Source: Chlamydiota bacterium
GTDB taxonomy: Bacteria; Chlamydiota; Chlamydiia; Chlamydiales; Simkaniaceae
NCBI GenBank assembly: GCA_011065165.1
Contig: JAAKFF010000004.1
Location: forward strand, 1 to 38,271
Reading direction: 5' to 3'
DNA: 38,271 nucleotides
The notes beneath the pieces are model-generated. The model saw only the letters and a program-made list of their open reading frames with translations, was not told where the DNA came from and did not search any database. The translations under genes were made by a program, and so were the position numbers. Shown here piece by piece: positions 16,451 through 24,196 of this stretch (positions are counted from its first letter, which is position 1; each line of letters starts with the position of its first letter).

Positions 16451-17491
16451 ATGAAAAAAGAGTTTCGATCGATTATTGTTCGTATGCCTAACTGGATTGG
16501 TGATCTTGTGATGGCCACTCCTATTTTGGAGGATCTTCGCACCGCTTTCCCCGAGGCTGAGATCACCGCAATGTGTCAATCCAACGTGGCACCTCTATTG
16601 GAGCGGGATCCTGCGATCGATGAACTCTTCCGCTTTTCTCGTGCCAAAGGATTTCTCCGCCGCATCGGAGAGCGCAATATAGTGGAGAAGCTTAAGAGTG
16701 GGAGATATGACTTAGGAATCCTTTTGACCAACTCTTTCTCCTCGGCGTGGCGCTTTTGGCAAGGGGGCGTGAAGAACAAAATAGGGTTTAAGGGCGACTT
16801 CCGAAGCTTCCTCTTGGACCGAGCGCTTCCCTTCCCAGAAAATAGAAGATCCGAACACTTAGTGACTACCTATAAGAGGCTCTTAGAGCCCATTGGAGTG
16901 CCGCTTTCCGAGAGCGCTCCCCGGCTTATTCTACAAGAGGAAGAAATTAAAGGGGCGTGGGAGTTTGTCAAGCGGTTTGACATCACAAAAGAGCAGAAAA
17001 TTATTGGTGTAAATCCAGGCGCTGCTTACGGCTCAGCAAAGTGCTGGCCACCCGAAAGATTTCGGGAGATGGCAGAGCGCCTCATCAAGGCAGATCCCTC
17101 TTATGTTATTCTCTTCTTTGGTGACCTCTCCCATAAAGATCTACTCGATCGTATCTGCAACGGGTTGTCCTCCCGCGTTGTCAACCTAGCAGGGCAGACG
17201 AATTTAAGGGAGCTGATGGCGCTTATCAAGATCTCTTCCACCTTTTTGACCAATGACAGCGGTCCGATGCATATTGCAGATAGCTTGGAGACGCCTCTCC
17301 TCGCCCTATTTGGATCGACAGACCCCATCGTCACGGGCCCCTATCGGCAGAGCGAACAGGTGATAAAGAAAGATGTCGCTTGTGCCCCCTGTTTCAAGCG
17401 CGTCTGTCCCATCGATTTTCCCTGCATGAAAAAAATCAGTGTAGATGAGGTGATCGTAAAACTGGAGAGTTATGTTAAAACGCATCCTTGA
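16451..17491 (+). CDS. waaF: Lipopolysaccharide heptosyltransferase II-like glycosyltransferase (family 9)
   Basis: A 346-residue GT-B enzyme of glycosyltransferase family 9. N-terminal acceptor side: IIVRMPNWIGDLVMATPIL. C-terminal nucleotide-sugar side: GVNPGAAYGSAKCWPPERF and TNDSGPMHIADSLETPLLALFGSTDP. The tail CAPCFKRVCPIDFPCM follows the WaaF pattern. WaaF adds heptose to the inner core of LPS from ADP-heptose at the cytoplasmic face of the inner membrane. Chlamydiaceae LPS lacks heptose, so either this lineage makes a larger core or the enzyme uses another sugar. The gene overlaps the next one by 20 bases, indicating an operon of two related enzymes. Confidence 0.85.
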   Translation: MKKEFRSIIVRMPNWIGDLVMATPILEDLRTAFPEAEITAMCQSNVAPLLERDPAIDELFRFSRAKGFLRRIGERNIVEKLKSGRYDLGILLTNSFSSAWRFWQGGVKNKIGFKGDFRSFLLDRALPFPENRRSEHLVTTYKRLLEPIGVPLSESAPRLILQEEEIKGAWEFVKRFDITKEQKIIGVNPGAAYGSAKCWPPERFREMAERLIKADPSYVILFFGDLSHKDLLDRICNGLSSRVVNLAGQTNLRELMALIKISSTFLTNDSGPMHIADSLETPLLALFGSTDPIVTGPYRQSEQVIKKDVACAPCFKRVCPIDFPCMKKISVDEVIVKLESYVKTHP

Positions 17492-18380
17492 GAGATTTCG
17501 TCCCAATCCCTTTGACACTCTGTTAAAACAGGTTGCGGATGAGGATAAGAGTCGATTTCTAATCGTATGGAATCGGGGGTTGGGTGATATCCCGCTCGGC
17601 CTCTACGCGCTCGTCCATCGGATTCAAAGCTATATTCCCCACGCTTCCATCACCTTTTTGACGCGGAGCGATCTCGCCCCAGCCTTTGAAATGTTAGCCG
17701 TCGGGAAGGTCCTTGTCGATGAGAAGTGGAAGCGGGGAGAACCCATCGATATCGAAAAAACATTGAAAGAGCACCAACTGGCATCGAATATGTTTGATGT
17801 ACTCCTGGAGAGGCCCGATCCGACGAAGTGGCTCAAGTGGCAGTTGGGATCGCTTGTTCCAAAGCTCAACTGGAAGGAGGAGTGGGATCTGCTCATCGAT
17901 CGTTATGAGTTGGATCAGAGCGAAATCTATATCGGTTGCCATGTGCAGACTGAGACAGGCGGTTATTATGGCTATGAAAAAAATTGGGATCTCGCATCGT
18001 GGCGCAATCTATTTAAACGAATCAGCGATCAGAAAAAAGGAAAAATTCTTCTCTTTGGGATGGAACGTGACCCCTCTTTTTTGATGGATGATATCATCGA
18101 TTTGCGCGGAGAGACCCCTCTCTTTGAGATGCTCTCGATTATTAAGAATCGCTGTCGCTATCTAGTGGTTCCCGACTCGGGCGTGCTAAGTATCGCCTAC
18201 TACATCGATGCTAACTTTCCCCTTCGCGTCGTCTCCCTCTGGGCAGATCCGAGGCAGGGGATTCTCCGACAAGACGTCCCCTCCCCAAATGGAGAGCTTG
18301 ACCACCTCCCTCTCCTCGGTAAAAATGATAGAATAGCGAATATCTCTGTCGACAGCGTCTATAACGCCCTATTTAGTTGA
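17472..18380 (+). CDS. Divergent family-9 glycosyltransferase-like protein
   Basis: A 302-residue protein weakly resembling heptosyltransferases. The N terminus has the acceptor-side pattern FLIVWNRGLGDIPLGLYALV, in which the RGLGD turn corresponds to PNWIGD of its neighbour. The C-terminal half contains CRYLVVPDSGVLSIAYYID, matching the TNDSGPMHIA region of the family. The start ATG at 17472 lies 5 bases after GGAG, inside the previous gene. It probably transfers a sugar to the same or a related glycan as the upstream enzyme. Donor and acceptor are unknown. The stop is followed directly by the long inverted repeat at 18386. Confidence 0.65.
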   Translation: MLKRILERFRPNPFDTLLKQVADEDKSRFLIVWNRGLGDIPLGLYALVHRIQSYIPHASITFLTRSDLAPAFEMLAVGKVLVDEKWKRGEPIDIEKTLKEHQLASNMFDVLLERPDPTKWLKWQLGSLVPKLNWKEEWDLLIDRYELDQSEIYIGCHVQTETGGYYGYEKNWDLASWRNLFKRISDQKKGKILLFGMERDPSFLMDDIIDLRGETPLFEMLSIIKNRCRYLVVPDSGVLSIAYYIDANFPLRVVSLWADPRQGILRQDVPSPNGELDHLPLLGKNDRIANISVDSVYNALFS

Positions 18381-18385
18381 GAAAC

Positions 18386-18558
18386 ACTAACCTGAGTTTT
18401 GGATTTATTTTGCTTGTTATCAGGAGAGTTTTTTTTCTTAAATTCTCGGAATTTTTGCCGAAGGGAAGTGCCAAAGTGCCCTTTTTTAGGTAAAAAGATT
18501 GAGAAGAAAGAGAAAAATCCCTGAGAATAAGTGAAATAAACTCAAAATTCAGGTTACT
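18386..18558. repeat. 173-bp imperfect palindrome filling an intergenic space
   Basis: Nearly the whole space between two genes is one inverted repeat centred near 18472. Outer arms: ACTAACCTGAGTTTT at the left against AAAATTCAGGTTACT at the right. The match continues inward with gaps (left GGATTTATTTT against right AAATAAACTC; left TTTTTGCCGAAGGG against right CCCTTTTTTAGGTAAAAA). A transcript would form a hairpin of up to about 80 pairs. The right arm ends exactly at the ATG of the next gene. Confidence 0.65.
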
Positions 18559-19536
18559 ATGCCAAAGCACCCCCTCTATGATATCTTTCGCGCCCATTCC
18601 ATGGGAAAACCTGTCGCGTCTAAATCTTTTCAGCCGATTCCCGACGGTCATCTTGTTAAAAGCCCCTCTCTCTCTACTGATCATAAGAAGATGGCAACGC
18701 TCATCCTAGCTGGGGGAGAGGGAAGCCGCCTCGATCTGACTTCCCCCAAGGGGTGCGCGGAACTCTTTCTAAAGAGTAAGAAGAGCCTCTTTCAGATCCA
18801 CTTCGAGCGAGTAAAAGCTAAGGGAGAGGATCTTCCTCTTGCGATCATGACCTCGCCTCTCAACCATGATGCGACAGCTGCCTATCTGCAGCGTAATGAC
18901 TATTTTGGGCTGACCAACGTCGAGCTCTTTCAGCAGGATTTGATTCCAATGTGCGACGATCGGGGGGAGCTCATTCGCGACGAAGAGGAGAAGATTGTTA
19001 AAGCGCCCGATGGAAATGGAAAAGCTCTCTTGCATCTCCACAATTCAGGAGTGTGGAGGAGGTGGAAGGGAGAGGGGATTGAAGTGGTTCAGGTGATTCC
19101 GATCGACAACCCCCTCGCTGAGCCTTTTGATCCCGAGCTGCTTACGCAGCATCAGCTCTCAAAAGTAGATCTAGTATTGAAAAGCATCAAGCGCGAAGAT
19201 CCAGATGAGAAGTTGGGAGTGGTCGGTGTAGAGGAGAGAAGGCTCCATGTCCGGGAATATTCAGAGCCTCTTTCTGCCACCCACTCACTTGAGTTTGCCT
19301 ATGGAAATATAGGGATTTTCTCTTGTACACTCGATTTTGTGAAGGAAATTTCAACGGTTAAACTGCCCTGGCATCTAGCGCGCAAACAGAGAGAAAAAAC
19401 TTGGATCTGGAAATTTGAAACCTTTATTTTTGACATCTTCCCCTATGCAAAATCTTTTAAAGTAGTTGTGGGAGAGCGTAAAAATTGTTTCTCTCCAATT
19501 AAAGATCGACGAGATCTCCTATCTTTTAATTCTTAA
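18559..19536 (+). CDS. UDP-sugar pyrophosphorylase-like nucleotidyltransferase
   Basis: A 325-residue protein of the UDPGP group, which contains eukaryotic-type UDP-N-acetylglucosamine and UDP-glucose pyrophosphorylases. The nucleotide-binding loop LAGGEGSRLDLTSPKGCAEL is clear, and the C-terminal ERKNCFSPIKDRRDLLSF matches the conserved end of that family. It probably makes a UDP-sugar from UTP and a sugar-1-phosphate in the cytoplasm; which sugar is not certain. It precedes gpsA by 43 bases, the order I recall in Chlamydia trachomatis, so it is probably the chlamydial orthologue of that gene. It is shorter than animal UAP1. The ATG directly follows a long inverted repeat and has only a weak AGGT as ribosome-binding site. 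Confidence 0.82.
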   Translation: MPKHPLYDIFRAHSMGKPVASKSFQPIPDGHLVKSPSLSTDHKKMATLILAGGEGSRLDLTSPKGCAELFLKSKKSLFQIHFERVKAKGEDLPLAIMTSPLNHDATAAYLQRNDYFGLTNVELFQQDLIPMCDDRGELIRDEEEKIVKAPDGNGKALLHLHNSGVWRRWKGEGIEVVQVIPIDNPLAEPFDPELLTQHQLSKVDLVLKSIKREDPDEKLGVVGVEERRLHVREYSEPLSATHSLEFAYGNIGIFSCTLDFVKEISTVKLPWHLARKQREKTWIWKFETFIFDIFPYAKSFKVVVGERKNCFSPIKDRRDLLSFNS

Positions 19537-19579
19537 ATCCACTACTATTTTGATAAAGAATTACAGTTTAGGAATAGAT

Positions 19580-20572
19580 ATGAAGATCGGATATTTAGGT
19601 GCTGGAGCCTGGGGAAGCTGTCTAGCAAGACTCCTCTCTGAGAAAGGGTACGAAGTAAAGCAGTGGATCGGGACGATGACCCTCGAGGAAGTTGTAAAGC
19701 GGGAGAGAGAGCACTTCCAAGATCACCGCTCCTCTGAAAATCGCATCTTCACCTCTGATTTAAAAGAGGCTATCGTGGGTGCTGATATCATTATCGAGTC
19801 GGTCACCTCAAAAGGGCTGCGCCCCGTTCTAAATCAAATTGTAGAATCGAACCTATTAGGCCCCCCACTTATTCTCACATCGAAGGGAATCGAGCAAGAT
19901 ACAGGGCTCCTGCTCTCAGAAGTTGCCATCGATGTGCTCGGCGAGAGGTACAAAAATCGCATCGGCTCTCTGAGTGGACCGAGCTTGGCAAATGAGGTGA
20001 ATCGAAAGCTGCCCACCTCAGTTGTGGGCTCCTCCTATGATCACGATCTGATGATGCTGATCTGTGAGATTTTCACTACCCCCTATTTCCGCGTCTATCC
20101 TAATGAAGATATGGCTGCTATCTCCTTTGGAGGCGCCATGAAAAACATCATTGCGATCGCTTGCGCAATCTCGGATGGTCTAGGCTTTGGAGAGAATACA
20201 AAGGCTGCTCTCATGACACGTGGTCTCCATGAGATCCGCAAATTAGGCGCCGTAAAAGGATGCAGCCCCGAAACGCTCAATGGACTATCGGGGCTAGGCG
20301 ACCTCTGCGCCACCTGCCTCTCCAAATCCAGCCGCAACTATAAGTTTGGCTATCTCCTAGCAAAGGGACACACCCCCGATCAGGCGATAGAAGAGATTGG
20401 AATGGTTGTCGAGGGCGCTTATACCTGCGTCTCAGCGCGGCAGTTGGCCCATAAACATGGCATCGATCTTCCCATTACCGAAGCGGTCTACTCCATTATC
20501 TATGAAGGGACCAACGCGCGAGAAGCCGTTGAAGCCCTCCTCACCCGCTCAGTCAAGCAAGAGCACCTCTAA
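19580..20572 (+). CDS. gpsA: Glycerol-3-phosphate dehydrogenase [NAD(P)+]
   Basis: Reduces dihydroxyacetone phosphate to sn-glycerol-3-phosphate for phospholipid synthesis, in the cytoplasm. Visible features are the NAD(P)-binding GAGAWGSCLARLLSEKG at the N terminus, SGPSLANEV, the catalytic lysine in GGAMKNIIAIA, and the C-terminal NGLSGLGDLCATC. The start is ATG at 19580, 6 bases after TTAGGA; it gives 331 residues, the usual length. An open frame extends 38 codons upstream into the previous gene, but that extension is not coding. It follows the nucleotidyltransferase gene and is followed by a strong inverted repeat. Confidence 0.97.
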   Translation: MKIGYLGAGAWGSCLARLLSEKGYEVKQWIGTMTLEEVVKREREHFQDHRSSENRIFTSDLKEAIVGADIIIESVTSKGLRPVLNQIVESNLLGPPLILTSKGIEQDTGLLLSEVAIDVLGERYKNRIGSLSGPSLANEVNRKLPTSVVGSSYDHDLMMLICEIFTTPYFRVYPNEDMAAISFGGAMKNIIAIACAISDGLGFGENTKAALMTRGLHEIRKLGAVKGCSPETLNGLSGLGDLCATCLSKSSRNYKFGYLLAKGHTPDQAIEEIGMVVEGAYTCVSARQLAHKHGIDLPITEAVYSIIYEGTNAREAVEALLTRSVKQEHL

Positions 20573-20577
20573 TTTAT

Positions 20578-20632
20578 TGTAAAATCGTCCATCTCGTGGC
20601 CGAATTTCAACCACCAAACGGACGATTTTACA
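20578..20632 (+). terminator. Perfect 13-bp inverted repeat after gpsA
   Basis: TGTAAAATCGTCC (20578-20590) pairs exactly with GGACGATTTTACA (20620-20632); the 29-base loop contains a further GTGG/CCAC match. It begins a few bases after the gpsA stop. No T-run follows, so it is either a hairpin that protects or processes the 3' end, or a weak terminator. The left arm begins TGTAAAAT and the right ends ATTTTACA, so it is symmetric for both strands. Confidence 0.5.
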
Positions 20633-20724
20633 TAATTATGAGATATCAAAGTTCTATTTATTCCAGAATTGAGGGCTAGATCATACACTTGCTAAGAATA
20701 GGGTGGTGGATGAGAATGGGGGGT

Positions 20725-22215
20725 ATGAAAAAGATTGAAGGTTATAAGGTCATTTCAGCTTCAGAGATGAGACGCATTGAGAAGCTGAGTATCGAGAAGG
20801 GCGCATCGGATGAGGCGTATATGCTCAAGGCGGCAGAGGGGATTGCCGGTCGGGCTGAAGCGTTCATTCTGGAGAGCGAGTTAGAGAAGAGTGTCACCCT
20901 ACTTGTCGGAAAGGGGAATAATGGGGGCGACGCCTTTGCTGCGGGAACATTTTTGCTCAATCGGGGATTTCAAGTTGAAGCCTACCACACTGTAGCTTCC
21001 GGTGAAGCCTCTCCGCTCTGTCAGAGATTTGAGAGGGATTATATTGAGGCGGGTGGAGAGCTCCATCGAGGGAGAGATCTGCCTCTTAAAGGGCTCATTA
21101 TAGATGGCCTACTGGGGACAGGATTTAAAGGAAAGCTTGAAGGAAAGATCTTAGATGTTGTCCAGAAGGCTAACAACTCAAAGCTGCCGATTCTTGCGAT
21201 CGATATCCCCTCTGGCGTCGATGGAGATAGCGGCGAGATCGATCCGGTGGCGATTGAGGCGAGAGAGACCCTCTTCTTAGGGCTGCCGAAGGTGGGGTTC
21301 TTCCTAAATGGTGGATATAATTCGATCGGGAAGTTATGCGCCATCGATTTTGGAATGGAGCTGCACTTTATTCATGAAGCTCAGCCCCTCGCCTACCTGA
21401 TCGATGAGAAGAGAATTGGTGAGCTCTTGCCGCCGCTTAAGCGGACGCGCCATAAATACGAGGCGGGCTATGTGATCGCTCTGGCGGGATCGCCCGGCAT
21501 GGCGGGCGCAGCGATGCTCGCCTCTCTGGCAGCTCTCCGAACGGGAGCGGGTATTGTCCGCCTCTTCTATCCGGAGGGGATGGAAGGAGAGCTAGCGAGT
21601 TCACCCTATGAACTCATTCGCACCTCCTATAAGTGGGGAGATCCCTCGAAGATCTTTGAAGAGGGCAAGCGGGCGAGCGCTGCGCTGATCGGGCCTGGCG
21701 TGGGCAGAGAGAAGGAGATGCGCACCTTTGTTCAGCAGGTGGTTGGTGGATTGGAGATGCCGTGCGTCATCGATGCAGATGGACTCCTCCTTCTGAAAGA
21801 GTTTCCTGAAGGGGCGATTTTAACCCCCCACTATAGAGAGATGTGCACACTATTAAGCGTAGATAGCCTCACTCAAGAGCTCTGCCAAAAGTTTGTCGAT
21901 AAGAATAGAGTTACGCTCGTCCTTAAGGGGGCGCCCACATGGATCTACCATCCAGATATTCTGCCGCTCATCATCCCTGCGGGAGATCCAGGAATGGCGA
22001 CAGCGGGGACGGGCGACGTCTTAACGGGGATGATCGCGGCACTTGTGGCGCAAAAATTAAGAGGGAGAGAGGCGGCAGCACTCGGTGTCTATCTGCACGC
22101 CCTAGCAGGTGAGATCGCAGCGGAAAAAATGACCTCATACGACATGATTGCGAGTGATCTTATCGAAGCACTGCCTTCGGCCTTTCAGAGAGTTCTTGCA
22201 AGAACCACTCGGTAA
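20725..22215 (+). CDS. nnr: Bifunctional NAD(P)HX epimerase/dehydratase
   Basis: Repairs damaged NAD(P)H hydrates. The N-terminal NnrE (YjeF-N) epimerase domain covers about residues 1-215 with GKGNNGGDAFA and DGLLGTGFKG. The C-terminal ADP/ATP-dependent dehydratase NnrD covers about 225-496 with AGSPGMAGAAMLASLAALRTG, DADGLLLL and the nucleotide-binding GDPGMATAGTGDVLTG. The start chosen is ATG at 20725 because family members begin just before the K-x-x-S-A-x-E-M segment; ATG or TTG codons up to 12 codons upstream are possible. The last 56 bases overlap the end of the epimerase gene on the other strand. Confidence 0.95.
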   Translation: MKKIEGYKVISASEMRRIEKLSIEKGASDEAYMLKAAEGIAGRAEAFILESELEKSVTLLVGKGNNGGDAFAAGTFLLNRGFQVEAYHTVASGEASPLCQRFERDYIEAGGELHRGRDLPLKGLIIDGLLGTGFKGKLEGKILDVVQKANNSKLPILAIDIPSGVDGDSGEIDPVAIEARETLFLGLPKVGFFLNGGYNSIGKLCAIDFGMELHFIHEAQPLAYLIDEKRIGELLPPLKRTRHKYEAGYVIALAGSPGMAGAAMLASLAALRTGAGIVRLFYPEGMEGELASSPYELIRTSYKWGDPSKIFEEGKRASAALIGPGVGREKEMRTFVQQVVGGLEMPCVIDADGLLLLKEFPEGAILTPHYREMCTLLSVDSLTQELCQKFVDKNRVTLVLKGAPTWIYHPDILPLIIPAGDPGMATAGTGDVLTGMIAALVAQKLRGREAAALGVYLHALAGEIAAEKMTSYDMIASDLIEALPSAFQRVLARTTR

Positions 22216-23140
22216 ACTTGGGGATGCCTGCAGCAAGGGATGTTTTTGGAGTAAAGCCAAGATGCGCCTCTGCTTTGGAGATGTCTGCATAGGTTTCGAC
22301 TACATCCCCTTGTTGCATCGGTTGCAAGCTGAGGAGAGCTCGTTTTCCAAGGCTCTCTTCTAATAGATGGACTAGAGTCATGAGCTCTTCAGATCGGTTA
22401 TTTCCCAAATTATAGAGTTCAAATCCGTTGCAGCGGTCGATTGCGCTGGCTGTTCCTTGGACGATGTCGTCGATGTAGGTAAAATCTCGCCTCATCTTAC
22501 CGTTGTTGAATAGAGGGAGAGGCTCTCCACGCACTATTCTTTCAGCGAAGGAGTAGTAGGCCATGTCGGGGCGTCCCCAGGGGCCATAGACGGTGAAAAA
22601 GCGGAGACCTGTCATTGGAATGTTGTAGAGGTGGTTGTAGCTCTTTGCTAAGAGCTCTCCTGCTTTTTTTGTTGCGGCATAGAGGCTGACGGGAGCGTCT
22701 GTCGGGTCGCTCTCTGAAAAGGGGATCTTTCGATTGCCTCCATAGACGGAGGAGGAGGAGGCGAAGATGAGTTTTATTGGTGGAGAGTGGCGGCAGAGCT
22801 CTAAAACTTGCAGAAACCCGTCCAAATTTGAGTCGGCATAGGGCTGAGGATGGGTGAGGGAGTAGCGCACTCCTGCTTGGGCAGCTAAGTGGACAAAGTG
22901 TGTGAACTTCTCTTCTTTAAAGCGGGCGCGTAGGGAGTGGATATTTTGGATGTCGCAGCGAAGCACGTCGATACCTGCCTCTTTGAGTTTTCTTGCACGC
23001 TCCTCTTTAAGCTTGGGAGTATAATAGTCGTTGAAATTATCACACCCGATCACATAATCTCCTCTTTTAGCTAGGTAAGAGGAGAGATGGAAACCGATAA
23101 ATCCAGAGATGCCACTAATAAAAATCTTTTTTTGCGTCAT
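22160..23140 (-). CDS. NAD-dependent sugar epimerase, UDP-glucuronate 4-epimerase-like
   Basis: A 326-residue extended short-chain dehydrogenase. The NAD-binding GxxGxxG is GISGFIG (10-16), the catalytic Y-x3-K is Tyr154 and Lys158, and the catalytic serine is in ASSSSVYGG (about 128-135). Segments such as GCDNFNDYYTPKLK, QAGVRYS, MTGLRFFTVYGPWGRPDMA and the tail are those of the CapI/UDP-glucuronate 4-epimerase branch, which makes UDP-galacturonate. This is a typical precursor enzyme for acidic surface polysaccharide. It is divergent from the export genes, with 5' ends overlapping by 54 bases, and converges on nnr. The UDP-glucuronate source is not in the window. Confidence 0.85.
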   Translation of the reverse strand: MTQKKIFISGISGFIGFHLSSYLAKRGDYVIGCDNFNDYYTPKLKEERARKLKEAGIDVLRCDIQNIHSLRARFKEEKFTHFVHLAAQAGVRYSLTHPQPYADSNLDGFLQVLELCRHSPPIKLIFASSSSVYGGNRKIPFSESDPTDAPVSLYAATKKAGELLAKSYNHLYNIPMTGLRFFTVYGPWGRPDMAYYSFAERIVRGEPLPLFNNGKMRRDFTYIDDIVQGTASAIDRCNGFELYNLGNNRSEELMTLVHLLEESLGKRALLSLQPMQQGDVVETYADISKAEAHLGFTPKTSLAAGIPKFTEWFLQELSERPKAVLR

Positions 23141-24196
23141 CCATTCAGTTTAACACTTCTGCTCTTTTTGCTGCTCCTCTCTATTTCCGGCTGTTCGAAC
23201 TCTCCCTATAAGGGCACTGACGTCCTCGGCGCCGATGAATTTGTCATCGACTCATACAAGATTAGAGAGGGAAAATTTTCTATATTGGAGATGGAAGGTG
23301 AGCCCATTATCCCTCTCAATCCCGCCTATCTCGATGACTACAAAGATACGGTGCAAAATGGAGATCTCCTAAAAGTAGCCCTCTTCCATCCCAGCCGGAG
23401 TGATCTTGTCAGCGCAGTGCAAGCGATAGGGGGGACGATGGGCTATCCTGTACGTGATGGCCACCTAACCCTTCCAGAGCTAAAACCTATCGAAGTGTTG
23501 GGACTCACCATCAGTGAAGCGCGGGAGAAGATCCAGGAGGCCTATGACCGAGAAATTGAGGATCTTGAAGTTTTTCTCGCCTACCAAAAGAGGAAGGTGC
23601 GTAAGGTGCAGCTCGCTGGGATGGTGAGTATCTCAAACATTCCTGTCAGCGGCAGACTTCGTCTCTTTGAAGTGCTCGCTGAAGCAAAAGTTCCTCCCAA
23701 CGCCAACCTCTTTAGAAGTTATCTGGTGCGCAATGGCAGGCCCGTCTCAGTCGATATGTTTAAACTCATGAAGCGTGGGGATATGAGTCAGAATATTGTG
23801 ATGCGAGGTGGGGATAAAATCTACATTGCGGAGGGCTCGGCCTCTAAACTTATGGTCATGGGCGAAGTGCGCACTGAGCGCGTGATCGATATGCCTGCCG
23901 GCTTTATGCCTCTTAGAGAGGCGCTTGCGATGGCTGGCGGAATTCCCTACACAGGGGATAAGGGGTTTATTCAGATCATTCGTGGAAATATTTTGCATCC
24001 TAAAATCTACACCCTCAACTGGAAGCATGTGATGCGTCTACCCACTACGAGCATGCTGCTGATCCCTGGGGATATCGTCTATGTCGCTGCCACTCCCATT
24101 ACAGAATGGAACCGTTTTATCGTTCAGATATTCCCAACTCTCACTGGAATTGAACTCTTCAGAAAAGGTGTAGCAGGAGTTGTAGCAATTCAGTGA
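23087..24196 (+). CDS. Polysaccharide export outer-membrane lipoprotein, Wza-like
   Basis: A 369-residue protein with a lipoprotein signal: a hydrophobic stretch of about 16 residues ending in the lipobox S-I-S-G-C, so Cys36 would be lipidated. It then has a poly-export domain (from GDLLKVALFHPSRSD to about residue 165) and two SLBB-type beta-grasp domains (around VQLAGMVSISNIP and LMVMGEVRTERVIDMPAG). A C-terminal amphipathic helix (ITEWNRFIVQIFPTLTGIELF, roughly) could cross the outer membrane as in Wza. It would form the exit channel for a surface glycan. ATG at 23087 follows AAGAGGAG but lies inside the divergent epimerase gene; a TTG at 23132 would give a shorter signal. It overlaps the next gene by 4 bases. 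Confidence 0.85.
   Translation: METDKSRDATNKNLFLRHPFSLTLLLFLLLLSISGCSNSPYKGTDVLGADEFVIDSYKIREGKFSILEMEGEPIIPLNPAYLDDYKDTVQNGDLLKVALFHPSRSDLVSAVQAIGGTMGYPVRDGHLTLPELKPIEVLGLTISEAREKIQEAYDREIEDLEVFLAYQKRKVRKVQLAGMVSISNIPVSGRLRLFEVLAEAKVPPNANLFRSYLVRNGRPVSVDMFKLMKRGDMSQNIVMRGGDKIYIAEGSASKLMVMGEVRTERVIDMPAGFMPLREALAMAGGIPYTGDKGFIQIIRGNILHPKIYTLNWKHVMRLPTTSMLLIPGDIVYVAATPITEWNRFIVQIFPTLTGIELFRKGVAGVVAIQ

Noticed and set aside
18381-18558. An ordinary rho-independent terminator after the second glycosyltransferase gene
   Set aside because: The inverted repeat is far too long and gapped, with no terminal T-run at the expected place, so it is reported as a repeat element.
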